Shown in pieces: positions 1-8,905 of a stretch of DNA of 64,000 bases (its first letter is position 1; each line of letters starts with the position of its first letter). Source of the stretch: Sphingobacterium sp. UT-1RO-CII-1 (GTDB lineage Bacteria; Bacteroidota; Bacteroidia; Sphingobacteriales; Sphingobacteriaceae). Below the pieces are notes generated by a model that searched no databases, was not told the DNA's origin, and saw only the letters and a program-made list of their open reading frames with translations. The position numbers and the translations under genes are program-made. Location: positions 178,757 to 242,756 of the forward strand of contig NZ_JAPPVJ010000007.1 in NCBI RefSeq assembly GCF_026711005.1, given 5' to 3'.

Positions 1-711
1 GCTGCGTTACAAGGAAAAAAGATTTTAGTACATGGGGGAGGGAAGATTGCTACTCGGGTAGCTGATAGCTTAGGTGTAGAAGTGAAAATGTTAGAAGGTC
101 GCCGCATTACAGATGAGAAGATGTTGGATGTTGTAACGATGGTGTATGCTGGTTTAACGAATAAAAAAATTGTAGCCTTGCTACAAAAGAATAATTGTGA
201 TGCAGTTGGATTAAGTGGAGCGGATGGTAATGTTATTAAAGCCGTAAAACGTGCTGTTAAACAGGTAGATTATGGTTATGTAGGGGATATTCTGTTTGAT
301 TCAGTTAATACGCTTAGTTTGAAAAAGTTTTTAGATGCGGGTTTTACTCCTGTGTTTTCAGCAATTACTCACAATGGTTTAGGTCAATTGCTGAATACTA
401 ATGCAGACACTATTGCTTCGGCATTAGCAATTTCTTTATCTAAAATATATGATACTCAGTTGATCTACTGTTTTGAGAAGAATGGCGTATTACGGGATGT
501 TAGTGATGAAAGTTCTGTTATAAAAAGTATAAATATAGAAGAGTTCCAACGACTAAAATTAGACAAAGTAATATTTGAAGGAATGATTCCCAAGCTTGAT
601 AATGCTTTTGAAGCTATTTCAAAAGGAGTTAAAAATGTATACATTGGTAATGCTTTAAATCTTCATCTTTATCAGCAAGGAGAATTTGGTACCTGCTTAC
701 TATCAAAATAA
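1..711 (+). CDS. argB: Acetylglutamate (N-acyl-glutamate) kinase, 5' end missing
   Basis: Amino-acid-kinase-family enzyme that phosphorylates the side-chain carboxylate of N-acylated glutamate, the second step of arginine synthesis. The frame is already open at base 1; 236 codons are visible and roughly 20 N-terminal residues are outside the window. The glycine-rich phosphate loop HGGGR sits at visible residues 11-15, followed by the substrate region with GLSGADGN. The C-terminal nucleotide-binding part has NADTIASALA and the late Lys in IPKLDNAF. The stop lies 5 nt before proC, so the two are co-transcribed. Some Bacteroidota use N-succinyl instead of N-acetyl intermediates; the sequence seen here does not let me tell which acyl group is used. 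Confidence 0.93.
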   Translation, partial: AALQGKKILVHGGGKIATRVADSLGVEVKMLEGRRITDEKMLDVVTMVYAGLTNKKIVALLQKNNCDAVGLSGADGNVIKAVKRAVKQVDYGYVGDILFDSVNTLSLKKFLDAGFTPVFSAITHNGLGQLLNTNADTIASALAISLSKIYDTQLIYCFEKNGVLRDVSDESSVIKSINIEEFQRLKLDKVIFEGMIPKLDNAFEAISKGVKNVYIGNALNLHLYQQGEFGTCLLSK

Positions 712-716
712 ACCGT

Positions 717-1517
717 ATGAAAAATATAACTATTATAGGTAGTGGAAACATAGGACTTTCTTTGGCAAAAGGACTTGTTAAGTCTAATTTATTTGTTCCT
801 GCGCAAATAACTTTAACGCGTAGAAATGTAGAGGCTTTAGAAGAAGAGGCTAAACTAGGTTTTCATGTTTCTGATAACAATAACAGTGCAGTGAAGAATG
901 CTGATATAATTGTATTGGCTATCCTTCCCCAGCAATTAAAGAAGGTATTAGAGTTAATAAAAACTTCTTTAACTTCGACACAAATTATTGTATCTGTTGC
1001 ATCAGGTGTCAGTTGTATGAATATAAAAGCTATTATTGGTACGGATAAACAGGTTGTAAGAGCGATGCCCAATACTGCTATTGCTATAGGTCAGTCTATG
1101 ACTTGTGTAGCTACTGATGATGCCGATATAAAAGTAGTAGAAAAGGTTGAGAAACTATTTGAAACAGTAGGAGCTGTTGTAGTTATACAGGAAGATCTAA
1201 TGACATCAGCCACAGCTTTATGTGCCTGCGGAATCGCATTTTTTCTTCGTGCTATTCGCGCTGCTTCCCAAGGAGGAGTTGAAATTGGTTTTCATGCGCA
1301 TGATGCTTTAAAAATGGCTGTACAAACAGCGAAAGGAGCTGCAGATTTGTTGCTACAAACGCAAAATCATCCGGAAGGAGAAATTGACAAAGTGACTTCC
1401 CCAAAAGGTTGTACTATTGCAGGGCTTAATGAAATGGAACATAATGGTTTTAGCTCTGCATTTATAAAAGGAATAAAACTATCGGCAGATAAAGCAGGGG
1501 ACTTATATGAAGAATAA
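717..1517 (+). CDS. proC: Pyrroline-5-carboxylate reductase
   Basis: Reduces pyrroline-5-carboxylate to proline with NAD(P)H in the cytosol. The 266-residue length is normal. An N-terminal Rossmann motif GSGNIG (residues 8-13), the central AMPNTAIAIG segment and the C-terminal signature SPKGCTIAGL followed by a helix ending in IKGI are all present. The family usually has two glycines (SPGGTT) where this protein has SPKGCT. It lies between argB and an argE-type gene and overlaps the latter by 11 nt. Placement of proC within arginine clusters is common in Bacteroidota and couples the two glutamate-derived pathways. Confidence 0.95.
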   Translation: MKNITIIGSGNIGLSLAKGLVKSNLFVPAQITLTRRNVEALEEEAKLGFHVSDNNNSAVKNADIIVLAILPQQLKKVLELIKTSLTSTQIIVSVASGVSCMNIKAIIGTDKQVVRAMPNTAIAIGQSMTCVATDDADIKVVEKVEKLFETVGAVVVIQEDLMTSATALCACGIAFFLRAIRAASQGGVEIGFHAHDALKMAVQTAKGAADLLLQTQNHPEGEIDKVTSPKGCTIAGLNEMEHNGFSSAFIKGIKLSADKAGDLYEE

Positions 1518-2577
1518 AACTGTTGATAGCCTAAAAAAAGAAATTATTCATCTACTTAAAGAAATGATTGCAATTCCTTCTTATAGCCGGGAAGAGGAAG
1601 GAACAGCAAAATTGATATTTAATTTTTTACAAGAGAAAAAGATAAACGTTAATCGGTTACATAATAATTTGTGGTGTTATAACGAATTTTATGACCAAAA
1701 CAAGCCGACTATACTATTGAATTCTCATCATGATACGGTTAAACCGAATAAGGCTTATACGAGAACCCCCTTCTTAGCAGATGAGGAAAAAGGGAAACTC
1801 TATGGCCTAGGGAGTAATGATGCTGGTGGGTGCTTAGTAGCTCTTATTGCTACATTTCTTTATTTTTATAATCGAAAAGATTTAAAGTACAATTTGTGTT
1901 TATTAGCATCTGCAGAAGAAGAGGTTTCTGGCGATAAGGGGGTTGAATGTGTCTTTAAGCATTTGTTGCCCATTGATTTTGCTATAGTTGGTGAACCCAC
2001 TCTTTTGGATTTGGCAGTTGCTGAGAAAGGTCTTATGGTTTTAGATTGTGAAGCTCAAGGAATAGCCGGTCATGCCGCTAGAGAGGAAGGGGATAATGCC
2101 ATTTACAGAGCGCTGGATAGCATACATTGGTTTCGAACTTTTCAATTTCCTAAAGTTTCGCAGTATCTCGGTCCTATAAAGATGTCAGTAACAATGATTG
2201 AAGCTGGAACACAACATAACGTGGTACCAGCTATTTGCAATTTTGTGGTTGATGTAAGAACAACAGATGTTTATACCAATACGGAGGTTCTAAATATTAT
2301 AAAAGATAGTGTTTCTGTTAAAGTTAAGGCTCGCTCAACGAGATTAAATCCATCAACTATCTCTGTAGAGCATCCAATTGTCCGATCTGGACTAGCACTT
2401 GGAGCCAATATATATGGTAGCCCAACTATGAGTGATCAAGCTTTATTACCAGTTCCTTCTGTAAAAGTAGGGCCAGGAGACTCTGCTAGATCACACTCTG
2501 CAGATGAGTTTATATATATAAAGGAAATTGAAGAGGGGGTAGATTTTTATATTAAAATATTAAAAAATATTTTATAG
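1507..2577 (+). CDS. argE: M20-family N-acyl-ornithine/citrulline deacylase (ArgE-like)
   Basis: Zinc-dependent M20 amidohydrolase that most likely removes the acyl group from ornithine or citrulline in arginine synthesis. It is 356 residues, the usual length. Metal-site motifs are in order: HHDTV with an aspartate near residue 75, GLGSNDAGG near 105, the EEE general-base/metal cluster in SAEEEVSG, GEPT, and a late catalytic His in SARSHSADE. The dimerisation-domain GHAA motif lies mid-protein. The start overlaps the proC end by 11 nt, implying translational coupling. M20 enzymes are broad, so substrate is inferred from the argB-proC context rather than from sequence. Its stop codon lies inside a 27-nt palindrome shared with the convergent regulator gene. 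Confidence 0.85.
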   Translation: MKNKTVDSLKKEIIHLLKEMIAIPSYSREEEGTAKLIFNFLQEKKINVNRLHNNLWCYNEFYDQNKPTILLNSHHDTVKPNKAYTRTPFLADEEKGKLYGLGSNDAGGCLVALIATFLYFYNRKDLKYNLCLLASAEEEVSGDKGVECVFKHLLPIDFAIVGEPTLLDLAVAEKGLMVLDCEAQGIAGHAAREEGDNAIYRALDSIHWFRTFQFPKVSQYLGPIKMSVTMIEAGTQHNVVPAICNFVVDVRTTDVYTNTEVLNIIKDSVSVKVKARSTRLNPSTISVEHPIVRSGLALGANIYGSPTMSDQALLPVPSVKVGPGDSARSHSADEFIYIKEIEEGVDFYIKILKNIL

Positions 2578-2599
2578 AGAGGTTTTAAACCTCTCTATA
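2573..2599. terminator. Bidirectional terminator overlapping both stop codons
   Basis: A perfect 13+1+13 nt palindrome (TATAGAGAGGTTT, T, then its complement) spans the argE stop (2575-2577) and the Lrp-family stop (2595-2597). A stem of this length between two convergent genes 17 nt apart is a natural two-way terminator, although there is no long T run on either side. Confidence 0.7.
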
Positions 2600-3065
2600 A
2601 AGTGATTTGTCTTTTAATACTTTCTTCTAAAGATATAATAGTTTCAGTGCGTTGTATTCCTGTTAAGGATTGGATATCTTCGTTTAGAACTTTTCTTAAG
2701 TGAGCAGTATCTTTGCAGACAATTTTTGCAAACATACTGTATTGCCCTGTACAATAATGTAGTTCTACAACTTCCTTAATTTGCTTTAGTTGTTTGACGG
2801 CGTCTGAATATTGAGAACCTTTTTCAAGATAAATACCTAAAAAGGCTGTAATGTCAAACCCTACTTTTTGGGGATTAATTATTAATTCTGAACCTTTAAT
2901 AATGTTCATCTCTTCCATTTTTTTCATGCGTACATGAATGGTTCCTCCAGAGACAATTAGTTTTTTAGCAATCTCAGTATAGGGAATTGAAGCATCTTCC
3001 ATTAAAATAGACAATATCTGAATGTCTAAATTGTCTAAATCATAGTTTGCGTACTTTTTATCCAT
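2595..3065 (-). CDS. Lrp/AsnC-family transcriptional regulator
   Basis: A 156-residue feast/famine regulator. The N-terminal winged helix-turn-helix begins LDNLDIQILSIL and continues through IPYTEIAKKL and a recognition helix containing GTIHVRMKKME. The C-terminal RAM ligand-binding domain starts around residue 65 (FDITAFLGI) and contains the family's conserved GxYd-type loop (CTGQYSMF). It converges on the argB-proC-argE operon, so it may sense an amino acid and control nearby arginine or proline genes, but that is inference. The start ATG at 3063-3065 is the only good one. The 328-nt AT-rich upstream gap has a possible minus-strand -7 box TATTTTTG at 3249-3256. Confidence 0.9.
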   Translation of the reverse strand: MDKKYANYDLDNLDIQILSILMEDASIPYTEIAKKLIVSGGTIHVRMKKMEEMNIIKGSELIINPQKVGFDITAFLGIYLEKGSQYSDAVKQLKQIKEVVELHYCTGQYSMFAKIVCKDTAHLRKVLNEDIQSLTGIQRTETIISLEESIKRQITL

Positions 3066-3393
3066 ATGTTTTTTTGTTTAAGTATTTATCCGAAATATTT
3101 AAGTTTAAATCTATATTAGTTTGGTTATTGATAGAAACCACTCTTTAATATTGGTTATATTTTTAGTCGATTCCTGTACAATATATACATATATCATTCT
3201 ATGACTATATGACTTATAATTATTTCTGATGTTTATTTTTATTTTTTTCAAAAATACTAAGTTTTTTTAATAAAAATCTTATTTTCAAGCGTAAATAGTA
3301 ATTTTAATTATAAATATTTTATATTGGTTATGTTATTTGTATTTTCTTTGTGCACTCTCTGTTATTTAAGTAAATTTACTAAAAAACAGTGCT
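3066..3393. other. AT-rich divergent intergenic region
   Basis: This 328-nt gap separates the Lrp-type regulator (minus) from the kinase-like gene (plus) and contains no credible ORF. The heptamer TGGTTAT occurs at 3122, 3151 and 3325, the last two inside ATATTGGTTAT, which could be regulator sites. A minus-strand TAnnTTTG-type box is at 3249-3256. Nothing else was recognised. Confidence 0.5.
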
Positions 3394-4437
3394 ATGGAGA
3401 TAGGAGATGTTAAAATATCACGTAAAAAACCAACTTACCCTGTAGGTTTTGGTTTAAGTAAATACTTACGTTTTTATCAAAGAGATGCTAAATTCCCACT
3501 TACCTATCAAGATCTTTTAAATTTTACGGAAACTGTTCCTGTACTAGACAAGTTCGGTAATGATACATTTTGGGAATCGCCATTATATCCTCCATATTTA
3601 CAAGATCAGCTGTATAATAATTTAAAAGTAATCTACGCAATTCTTAAAGCATCTGGTAATACACGAATTGTTCAGCATAAGATTATTGATAGGATTGAGT
3701 ACTGTGCTTTTGGAAATACAAAGCCTTTTAGAGTACGTATTATCAATCGCCTGAACGATGTCTATGATTACTTTTATATAAAACAAGCGGATGCTTCTCG
3801 CATATATGGTTTAGAGTTGGAGGAAATATTATCTCCAAATTCAGTAAATTATCTAGTAGATCGTGATACGTTGGTCGAAGAACATATTGTAGGAATACCG
3901 GGGGATGTTTTTAGTAAAGGAGGGATGTATAACCAGGATTATAATCAAACTCGTATAGCCAAAGAATTTGTGAAATTTAATGAACGTTGTATAATTTCTT
4001 TATTGGGAGATATGCGTGCATATAACTTTGTTATGCAAATAACTCCCGATTTTGATGATTTTCAATTTAGGATTCGCGCAATTGATTTTGATCAACAATT
4101 TTATGAAGGTAATTCTAAAGTGTATATGCCACAGTACTTTAAAGAAAATTTTCCATATGTTAAGTTAGCTATGGAGCATCTTACCGCTGATACAGTTTTA
4201 CAGTATCAGCAAGAAGAGCGGTCATCTATTGTGCATCGGGTTCGTAGTGAACGTCACCGAATTAAAGATTTACGAGACGCGTCACAATTACAATCTTTAT
4301 CGACGAAAGAAAATATAGATACTTTGAAAAAATCATATGCAATTTTTCATAATAATGATAGCTATTATAGATGCAAAACTATGACAGATATTGTTGAGCT
4401 TAATGTCAAAAATGTTATAAGACAGGTAAAACTTTAG
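3394..4437 (+). CDS. Orphan protein with a probable protein-kinase-like fold
   Basis: I do not recognise a named family. The 347-residue protein carries the catalytic landmarks of the kinase/aminoglycoside-phosphotransferase fold in the right order. FYIK at 127-130 would be the beta-3 lysine and Glu141 or Glu143 the helix-C glutamate. LVEEHIVG at 160-167 reads like a beta-5/hinge strand. GDMRAYN at 205-211 has the D-x4-N spacing of a catalytic loop, and AIDFD at 229-233 stands in for the DFG aspartate. No signal peptide or membrane segment is visible. It overlaps the convergent ruvC by 4 nt. Function, substrate and activity are unknown; the fold is my inference from motif order. Confidence 0.7.
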   Translation: MEIGDVKISRKKPTYPVGFGLSKYLRFYQRDAKFPLTYQDLLNFTETVPVLDKFGNDTFWESPLYPPYLQDQLYNNLKVIYAILKASGNTRIVQHKIIDRIEYCAFGNTKPFRVRIINRLNDVYDYFYIKQADASRIYGLELEEILSPNSVNYLVDRDTLVEEHIVGIPGDVFSKGGMYNQDYNQTRIAKEFVKFNERCIISLLGDMRAYNFVMQITPDFDDFQFRIRAIDFDQQFYEGNSKVYMPQYFKENFPYVKLAMEHLTADTVLQYQQEERSSIVHRVRSERHRIKDLRDASQLQSLSTKENIDTLKKSYAIFHNNDSYYRCKTMTDIVELNVKNVIRQVKL

Positions 4438-4997
4438 CTTATTCGCTTTTTATTATCTTTAACAAAAGCTTCCCAGCCTGAATAACTCTTCTTTTCTGTA
4501 GAATGATTTTGTTGAAATGCGTGACAAACTGCAACCGCTAAACCGTCGGTCGCATCTAAAAACTCAGGTGTTTCATTAAAGTTCAATAAATTTTTGAGCA
4601 TTGCAGCGACTTGCTCTTTACTGGCCGTTCCATTGCCTGTAACTGACTGCTTTATTTTTCGAGGAGCATATTCGAATATAGGAATATCTACACTCAACGC
4701 TGCTGCCATTGCAACGCCTTGAGCTCTGCCTAGTTTTAGCATTACTTGAACGTTTTTTCCATAAAAGGGAGCTTCTAATGCCATACAGTCTGGTTTATAT
4801 TCTTCAACTAAGGCAGAAGTTTTTTTGAAAATACGCTGTAACTTTAAGCCTTGATCTGTTAAGTGTCCCATTTTCACCACGCCTAAAGTAATAAGAGAAA
4901 GCTTCTGTCCAACCTGCTTTATAATACCATATCCAAGAACAATTGTTCCTGGGTCTATTCCTAGAATAATTCTTTCTTTCGCTTTTTCTCGTTGCAT
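4434..4997 (-). CDS. ruvC: Holliday-junction resolvase RuvC
   Basis: Endonuclease that cuts Holliday junctions with RuvAB during recombinational repair. The 187-residue protein has the RNase-H-like fold's four acidic residues: the Asp in GIDPG (residues 14-18), the Glu in ALEAPF, and the two Asp of DATDGLAVAVCHA near the C terminus. The family signature EYAPRKIKQSVTGNG is also intact. The 3' end overlaps the convergent kinase-like gene by 4 nt. ruvA and ruvB are not in the window. Confidence 0.96.
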   Translation of the reverse strand: MQREKAKERIILGIDPGTIVLGYGIIKQVGQKLSLITLGVVKMGHLTDQGLKLQRIFKKTSALVEEYKPDCMALEAPFYGKNVQVMLKLGRAQGVAMAAALSVDIPIFEYAPRKIKQSVTGNGTASKEQVAAMLKNLLNFNETPEFLDATDGLAVAVCHAFQQNHSTEKKSYSGWEAFVKDNKKRIS

Positions 4998-5089
4998 TTT
5001 ACAATATTACGACTTTAGTTTTTTAAGTAGATTAAGAACTAAAGAATTGATCGAAAATTAGTAACATTGTGCTTTCATTTTAACTTATA

Positions 5090-6064
5090 TTGACAAAACA
5101 ACAAAAGAAATATCTTAATCTTGGGATCAAACTTATTATAGTAGGGCTTGCGTCTTGGTTTATATATGCTAAAGTTAGTGATCAAAAAAACTTAAAAGAG
5201 TTTGAACTTCTTATTCGAAGCATTAACCCGGATGTAGTTCGCATAACTATTTCGGTTGTTGTTTTAATGATGTTTTTAAACTGGTCTTTAGAAGTCTTAA
5301 AATGGAAGTACTTAAGTCGGAAGATAGAAAATATAAGTTGGTGGACTGCTTTTAAATCAGTTTTTGCAGGATTGACATGGGCTATTTTTACACCTAATCG
5401 TATTGGAGAGTATGGTGGACGAATTATGTTTTTGAAGCCGCAAAATAGGGCGTCAGGAGCTGTTGCCATGGGAGTTGGTCTATTTGCTCAATTAGTTCTA
5501 ACGAGTGTTTTTGGAGCTTTAAGTATAGCTTGGTTTGTGGCCAAGTATCTGAATTTTTCTGTCGCCTTGAATGGAGTTTTCTTTCTCTTTTCTGTAGTTT
5601 ATGCAGGTGCTTTTATATTGTTATATTTCAATGTACATTGGATAGATCGGTTTGTTAATCGATTTAGGTTTATGGAAAAAATAAAAGGTTTTTTTTCAGT
5701 GCTCCAAACATATAAACGAAAAGAATTACTGTATGTCTTATTATTATCCTTATGTAGATTTATCATCTTTACATCGCAATATATTATATTGATGTTGCTA
5801 ATATTGCCTGATTTACCTTTTGTGGCTATGGTATTAATGATCTTTATATTGTTTTTTATACAGTCAGCTATGCCATCGTTGGATATTTTTGATTTTAGTG
5901 TGCGTAGTTTCGTGGCTAGCAATTTATATAGTTATATTACAACGCAAGAAATTGCTGTAATGGCTATTGTTTCTTGTATATGGTTTGTAAATTTAATTTT
6001 ACCAGCAGTTATAGGAGCTGCTTTTGTATTTAATGTGAATTATCTTGATAATAATCAATCTTAG
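5090..6064 (+). CDS. Lysylphosphatidylglycerol-synthase-type membrane protein (UPF0104-like)
   Basis: Integral inner-membrane protein of 324 residues with about eight hydrophobic helices, matching the membrane (flippase-like) part of lysylphosphatidylglycerol synthases without the soluble aminoacyl-transferase domain. The segment FTPNRIGEYGGR around residue 100 corresponds to the family's conserved PxRxGE loop. The only usable start is TTG at 5090; a GTG slightly upstream runs into a stop. It overlaps the glycosyltransferase gene that follows by 20 nt, a strong sign they act together, probably in envelope glycolipid export or synthesis. A second family member lies at 8906-9823. Confidence 0.82.
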   Translation: MTKQQKKYLNLGIKLIIVGLASWFIYAKVSDQKNLKEFELLIRSINPDVVRITISVVVLMMFLNWSLEVLKWKYLSRKIENISWWTAFKSVFAGLTWAIFTPNRIGEYGGRIMFLKPQNRASGAVAMGVGLFAQLVLTSVFGALSIAWFVAKYLNFSVALNGVFFLFSVVYAGAFILLYFNVHWIDRFVNRFRFMEKIKGFFSVLQTYKRKELLYVLLLSLCRFIIFTSQYIILMLLILPDLPFVAMVLMIFILFFIQSAMPSLDIFDFSVRSFVASNLYSYITTQEIAVMAIVSCIWFVNLILPAVIGAAFVFNVNYLDNNQS

Positions 6065-7181
6065 TTTTTTTTTAGTATGTATGTGTTTTGTATACATACT
6101 CTTAGTCCTCTATATGAGAAGGGGATGGAAACGGATACCTGGCTCTTGTCCGCAAAATATAAAACCTAAAACATCTGTCTCTATAATTATTGCTGCGAGA
6201 AATGAAGAAGATAATATAGGGAACACACTGGACTGTATCATTCAGCAGAAATTCCCTAAAGATTTAATGGAAGTTATAGTGGTTGATGACCACTCTATAG
6301 ATAAAACTGCAGATATAGTACGTAGTTACGCAAAGTATGGCGTCACATTAATACAGTTGAACGAGGGGGATAAACTCAATTCTTATAAGAAACTTGCGAT
6401 ATCAAAAGCAATAGCTTGTGCGAAGGGAGAGATTATTGTAACAACCGATGCCGATTGCAGAATGGATAATGAATGGTTACAAAGTGTAATTGAATATTTT
6501 GAGAGCAATGAAAGTTATTTAGTATCATCTCCTGTGGTTTATTCTAACGAATCAAGTTATTTTGAAAGATTGCAAACATTAGAGTTTCTCTATTTAATAG
6601 GCTTAGGCGCAGCTGGTATTGGTAATAGTAAGCCTACAACTTGTAATGGAGCAAATTTGGCTTATAGACAAGATGTGTTTTATGAAATGGGAGGTTTTTC
6701 CGGTATTGATAATTTAGCTTCTGGAGATGATGAGCTTTTTTTGCATAAAGTAGCTGAGAAATATGCTGATAAAATAGGGTTTTGTAAAAGTAGAAAGGCA
6801 ATAGTATATACAGATGCTAAGCCCAACTTACAAGCATTTATAAGTCAGAGAAAGCGATGGGCCTCAAAGAGTACTAAATATAAAGATAAAAAAGTTGTCA
6901 TATTGGGTATCGCTATATGGTTATTTAACTTAGCTTTTATTGTCAGTTTAGTCGTAGGAATTTTAATTGAGCCAAGTTTAATCTTGTTGGTGTTAATCGT
7001 TTTTATATTGAAAGTAATTGTCGAATATTATTTTATCCATTTACTTTGCAGTTTTGTTCAAAGAAAAGAGCTGCTAGTTCATCTTCCCATATTATCTTTA
7101 GCGCATAGTTTATATTTGGTTTATATAGGTATAGCAGGAAATATGGGGAAATATGATTGGAAAGGGAGGACTGTTAACTAG
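6045..7181 (+). CDS. Membrane-anchored family 2 glycosyltransferase
   Basis: Processive-type GT2 enzyme, 378 residues. An N-terminal membrane helix (about residues 5-24) is followed by the GT-A domain: VSIIIAARNEEDNI, VVDDHS, the DxD-type TTDADCRM, and the acceptor/processivity motif QRKRW near residue 275. Two to three C-terminal membrane helices follow. The sugar and acceptor are not predictable. TTG at 6045 gives a complete first helix; ATG at 6081 would shorten it. The start lies within the end of the UPF0104-like gene, suggesting a two-gene unit for membrane glycolipids. It converges on the plsC-type gene with a 4-nt overlap. Confidence 0.87.
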   Translation: MIIINLSFFLVCMCFVYILLVLYMRRGWKRIPGSCPQNIKPKTSVSIIIAARNEEDNIGNTLDCIIQQKFPKDLMEVIVVDDHSIDKTADIVRSYAKYGVTLIQLNEGDKLNSYKKLAISKAIACAKGEIIVTTDADCRMDNEWLQSVIEYFESNESYLVSSPVVYSNESSYFERLQTLEFLYLIGLGAAGIGNSKPTTCNGANLAYRQDVFYEMGGFSGIDNLASGDDELFLHKVAEKYADKIGFCKSRKAIVYTDAKPNLQAFISQRKRWASKSTKYKDKKVVILGIAIWLFNLAFIVSLVVGILIEPSLILLVLIVFILKVIVEYYFIHLLCSFVQRKELLVHLPILSLAHSLYLVYIGIAGNMGKYDWKGRTVN

Positions 7182-7915
7182 GCTTCCACCTTTGAACGGA
7201 TTATATCTTCAGCTTGTTTTACTATTTGTTCTGCAGTTAACCCATCTTTATTTATAGGTGATAAAACCTCCCACTGCATTGTTGTAAAAGGACGTAAAGG
7301 GAACATGCCATATCTTACCATCAGATATGAGCCTGTAATTGCAATAGGAACAATTAATGCATTTGGGTTTTTCTTTAAAAGTGTTGCTATTCCTCCCACT
7401 GAAAAACTTTTCATAGCTCCTGTGCGGGTACGTGTTCCTTCTGGGAATATAAATGCAGACCAGTTTTTTGTTTTCATATTGTTCGCAAGTTTTAAAATTT
7501 CAGAAATAGATTGCTTAGAGTCTTTCCGATTAATATTTGCCGCTCCTCCATGTATCAGGTTAAATGATATACTTGGAATGCCTGCTTTGGCTAATTCTAT
7601 TTTGGAGATGAATTTGCCATGGTATCTACGAAGGAAGTATATAAGTGGTGGTATATCATATGAGCTTTGGTGATTTGCAATGAAAATGATAGGTTGCCCT
7701 GTAGGAATATTTTTATTATCAATGAATTTAGTTCTATTAAAAAGTATATAGTTACATGCAACTAAAAAACCATTTAGAACATCTACACTTTTTTTATGTG
7801 CTGTATATCCCCCTAATTTTAAAGATAACCATTGAATTGGATGGAATATGACTAAGAATAAGACAAAGCAAAAATAAAATAGAGGTGTCAATATATATCC
7901 GAGGAGTTTTCTCAT
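7178..7915 (-). CDS. plsC: 1-acyl-sn-glycerol-3-phosphate acyltransferase (PlsC-type)
   Basis: Acylates lysophosphatidate or a related lysolipid at the inner membrane. The protein is 245 residues with an N-terminal hydrophobic helix (about 5-25). It contains catalytic block I NHQSSYD (about 82-88), block III FPEGTRTRTG (about 157-166), and a later conserved Pro segment IVPIAITG. Bacteroidota often carry several paralogues, so the exact lipid substrate is uncertain. It lies 55 nt after the SDR gene on the same strand and could be co-transcribed with it. Confidence 0.87.
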   Translation of the reverse strand: MRKLLGYILTPLFYFCFVLFLVIFHPIQWLSLKLGGYTAHKKSVDVLNGFLVACNYILFNRTKFIDNKNIPTGQPIIFIANHQSSYDIPPLIYFLRRYHGKFISKIELAKAGIPSISFNLIHGGAANINRKDSKQSISEILKLANNMKTKNWSAFIFPEGTRTRTGAMKSFSVGGIATLLKKNPNALIVPIAITGSYLMVRYGMFPLRPFTTMQWEVLSPINKDGLTAEQIVKQAEDIIRSKVEA

Positions 7916-7970
7916 GTTTTAATAGTTGTGTTTATTTCAAGTAATATTTTGCAAAAGAGTATTATATAGA

Positions 7971-8681
7971 CTAAGGAGTCGTATTCGCTACAGGTAAAAC
8001 TTTTCCATTATAATATTTATGTCCATTTTGGGCAAAATCAGCTAAGTATCTTCCCATTTCAAACGCCAATGTTCCTGCTTGGAGATCTGGGAAAGCGTTC
8101 TCAAACATTTCTGTTTGTGAAGATCCTAGAGCGAGACAATTTACTTTGATGTTTTGCTCTTTAAGCTCTTCAGCAAGGCATTCCGACAGGGTTGCAAGAG
8201 CGCCTTTACTAGTTGAGTAAGCAGATAGTCCGCTAAATTTTGAAGACCCTTGAAATCCGCCCATACTGCCCACATTAATTATGTGTCCTCCATCTTTCAT
8301 TAATGGAACTACATGTTGAATCATATTAATATGACCTAAAAGATTGCTTTGTAGTGTTGTTGCAAAGTCTTCTAAGCTTGTATCCATAAATGGTTTGTTA
8401 ATTATTGTCCCAGCATTGTTGATTAGGATATCAACTTTTTCAAACTTTGATTGAATGAAAGGCACTAAAGAGTTCGTATAATCGTCATAAACGATATCAA
8501 ACTGAGCCGGATATAACTTTCCTCCATCGGGGTTTAAAGAACTTGATAGCTCGTGTAACTTGCGGAGTTTATCCGCAGAACGGGCTAATGCAATAACATT
8601 ATTTTCTTTTTTAGATGTTAGGTCTAAGACGGCTTCAAAGCCTATTCCACTGCTCGCCCCAGTTATAATAATATTTGCCAT
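7971..8681 (-). CDS. Short-chain dehydrogenase/reductase
   Basis: NAD(P)-dependent SDR oxidoreductase of 236 residues. The cofactor motif TGASSGIG begins at residue 6. NNAG follows near 85, and the catalytic Ser-Tyr-Lys set includes VGSMGG and YSTSK. I start at ATG 8681, which directly precedes the first beta strand; an upstream TTG at 8705 would add eight residues that are not needed. The substrate cannot be told from sequence. The neighbouring acyltransferase hints at lipid metabolism, but this is weak evidence. Confidence 0.85.
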   Translation of the reverse strand: MANIIITGASSGIGFEAVLDLTSKKENNVIALARSADKLRKLHELSSSLNPDGGKLYPAQFDIVYDDYTNSLVPFIQSKFEKVDILINNAGTIINKPFMDTSLEDFATTLQSNLLGHINMIQHVVPLMKDGGHIINVGSMGGFQGSSKFSGLSAYSTSKGALATLSECLAEELKEQNIKVNCLALGSSQTEMFENAFPDLQAGTLAFEMGRYLADFAQNGHKYYNGKVLPVANTTP

Positions 8682-8905
8682 TTTAAGATTGTATAGAGTT
8701 GTCAATTTGCTACATTAAATGCGTGCAAAATAAATGGGTGAAATTAAGCAATATTCATGGTAGATAAAAGAACGTAAAAAATTTGATTTTTATTTTGTAT
8801 CCAAAGTTTGCAAATATCGAGCTGTTTATATCGTTCTATTTTATAAAGTTACTGCTCATGAACGCAACTTTGAGAATATTTAAAACGATATCATAGTAAG
8901 TTATA

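Noticed and set aside
3066..3393. tRNA or regulatory RNA in the Lrp upstream gap
   Set aside because: No cloverleaf arms, T-loop or CCA-like end; only AT-rich sequence and short heptamers.
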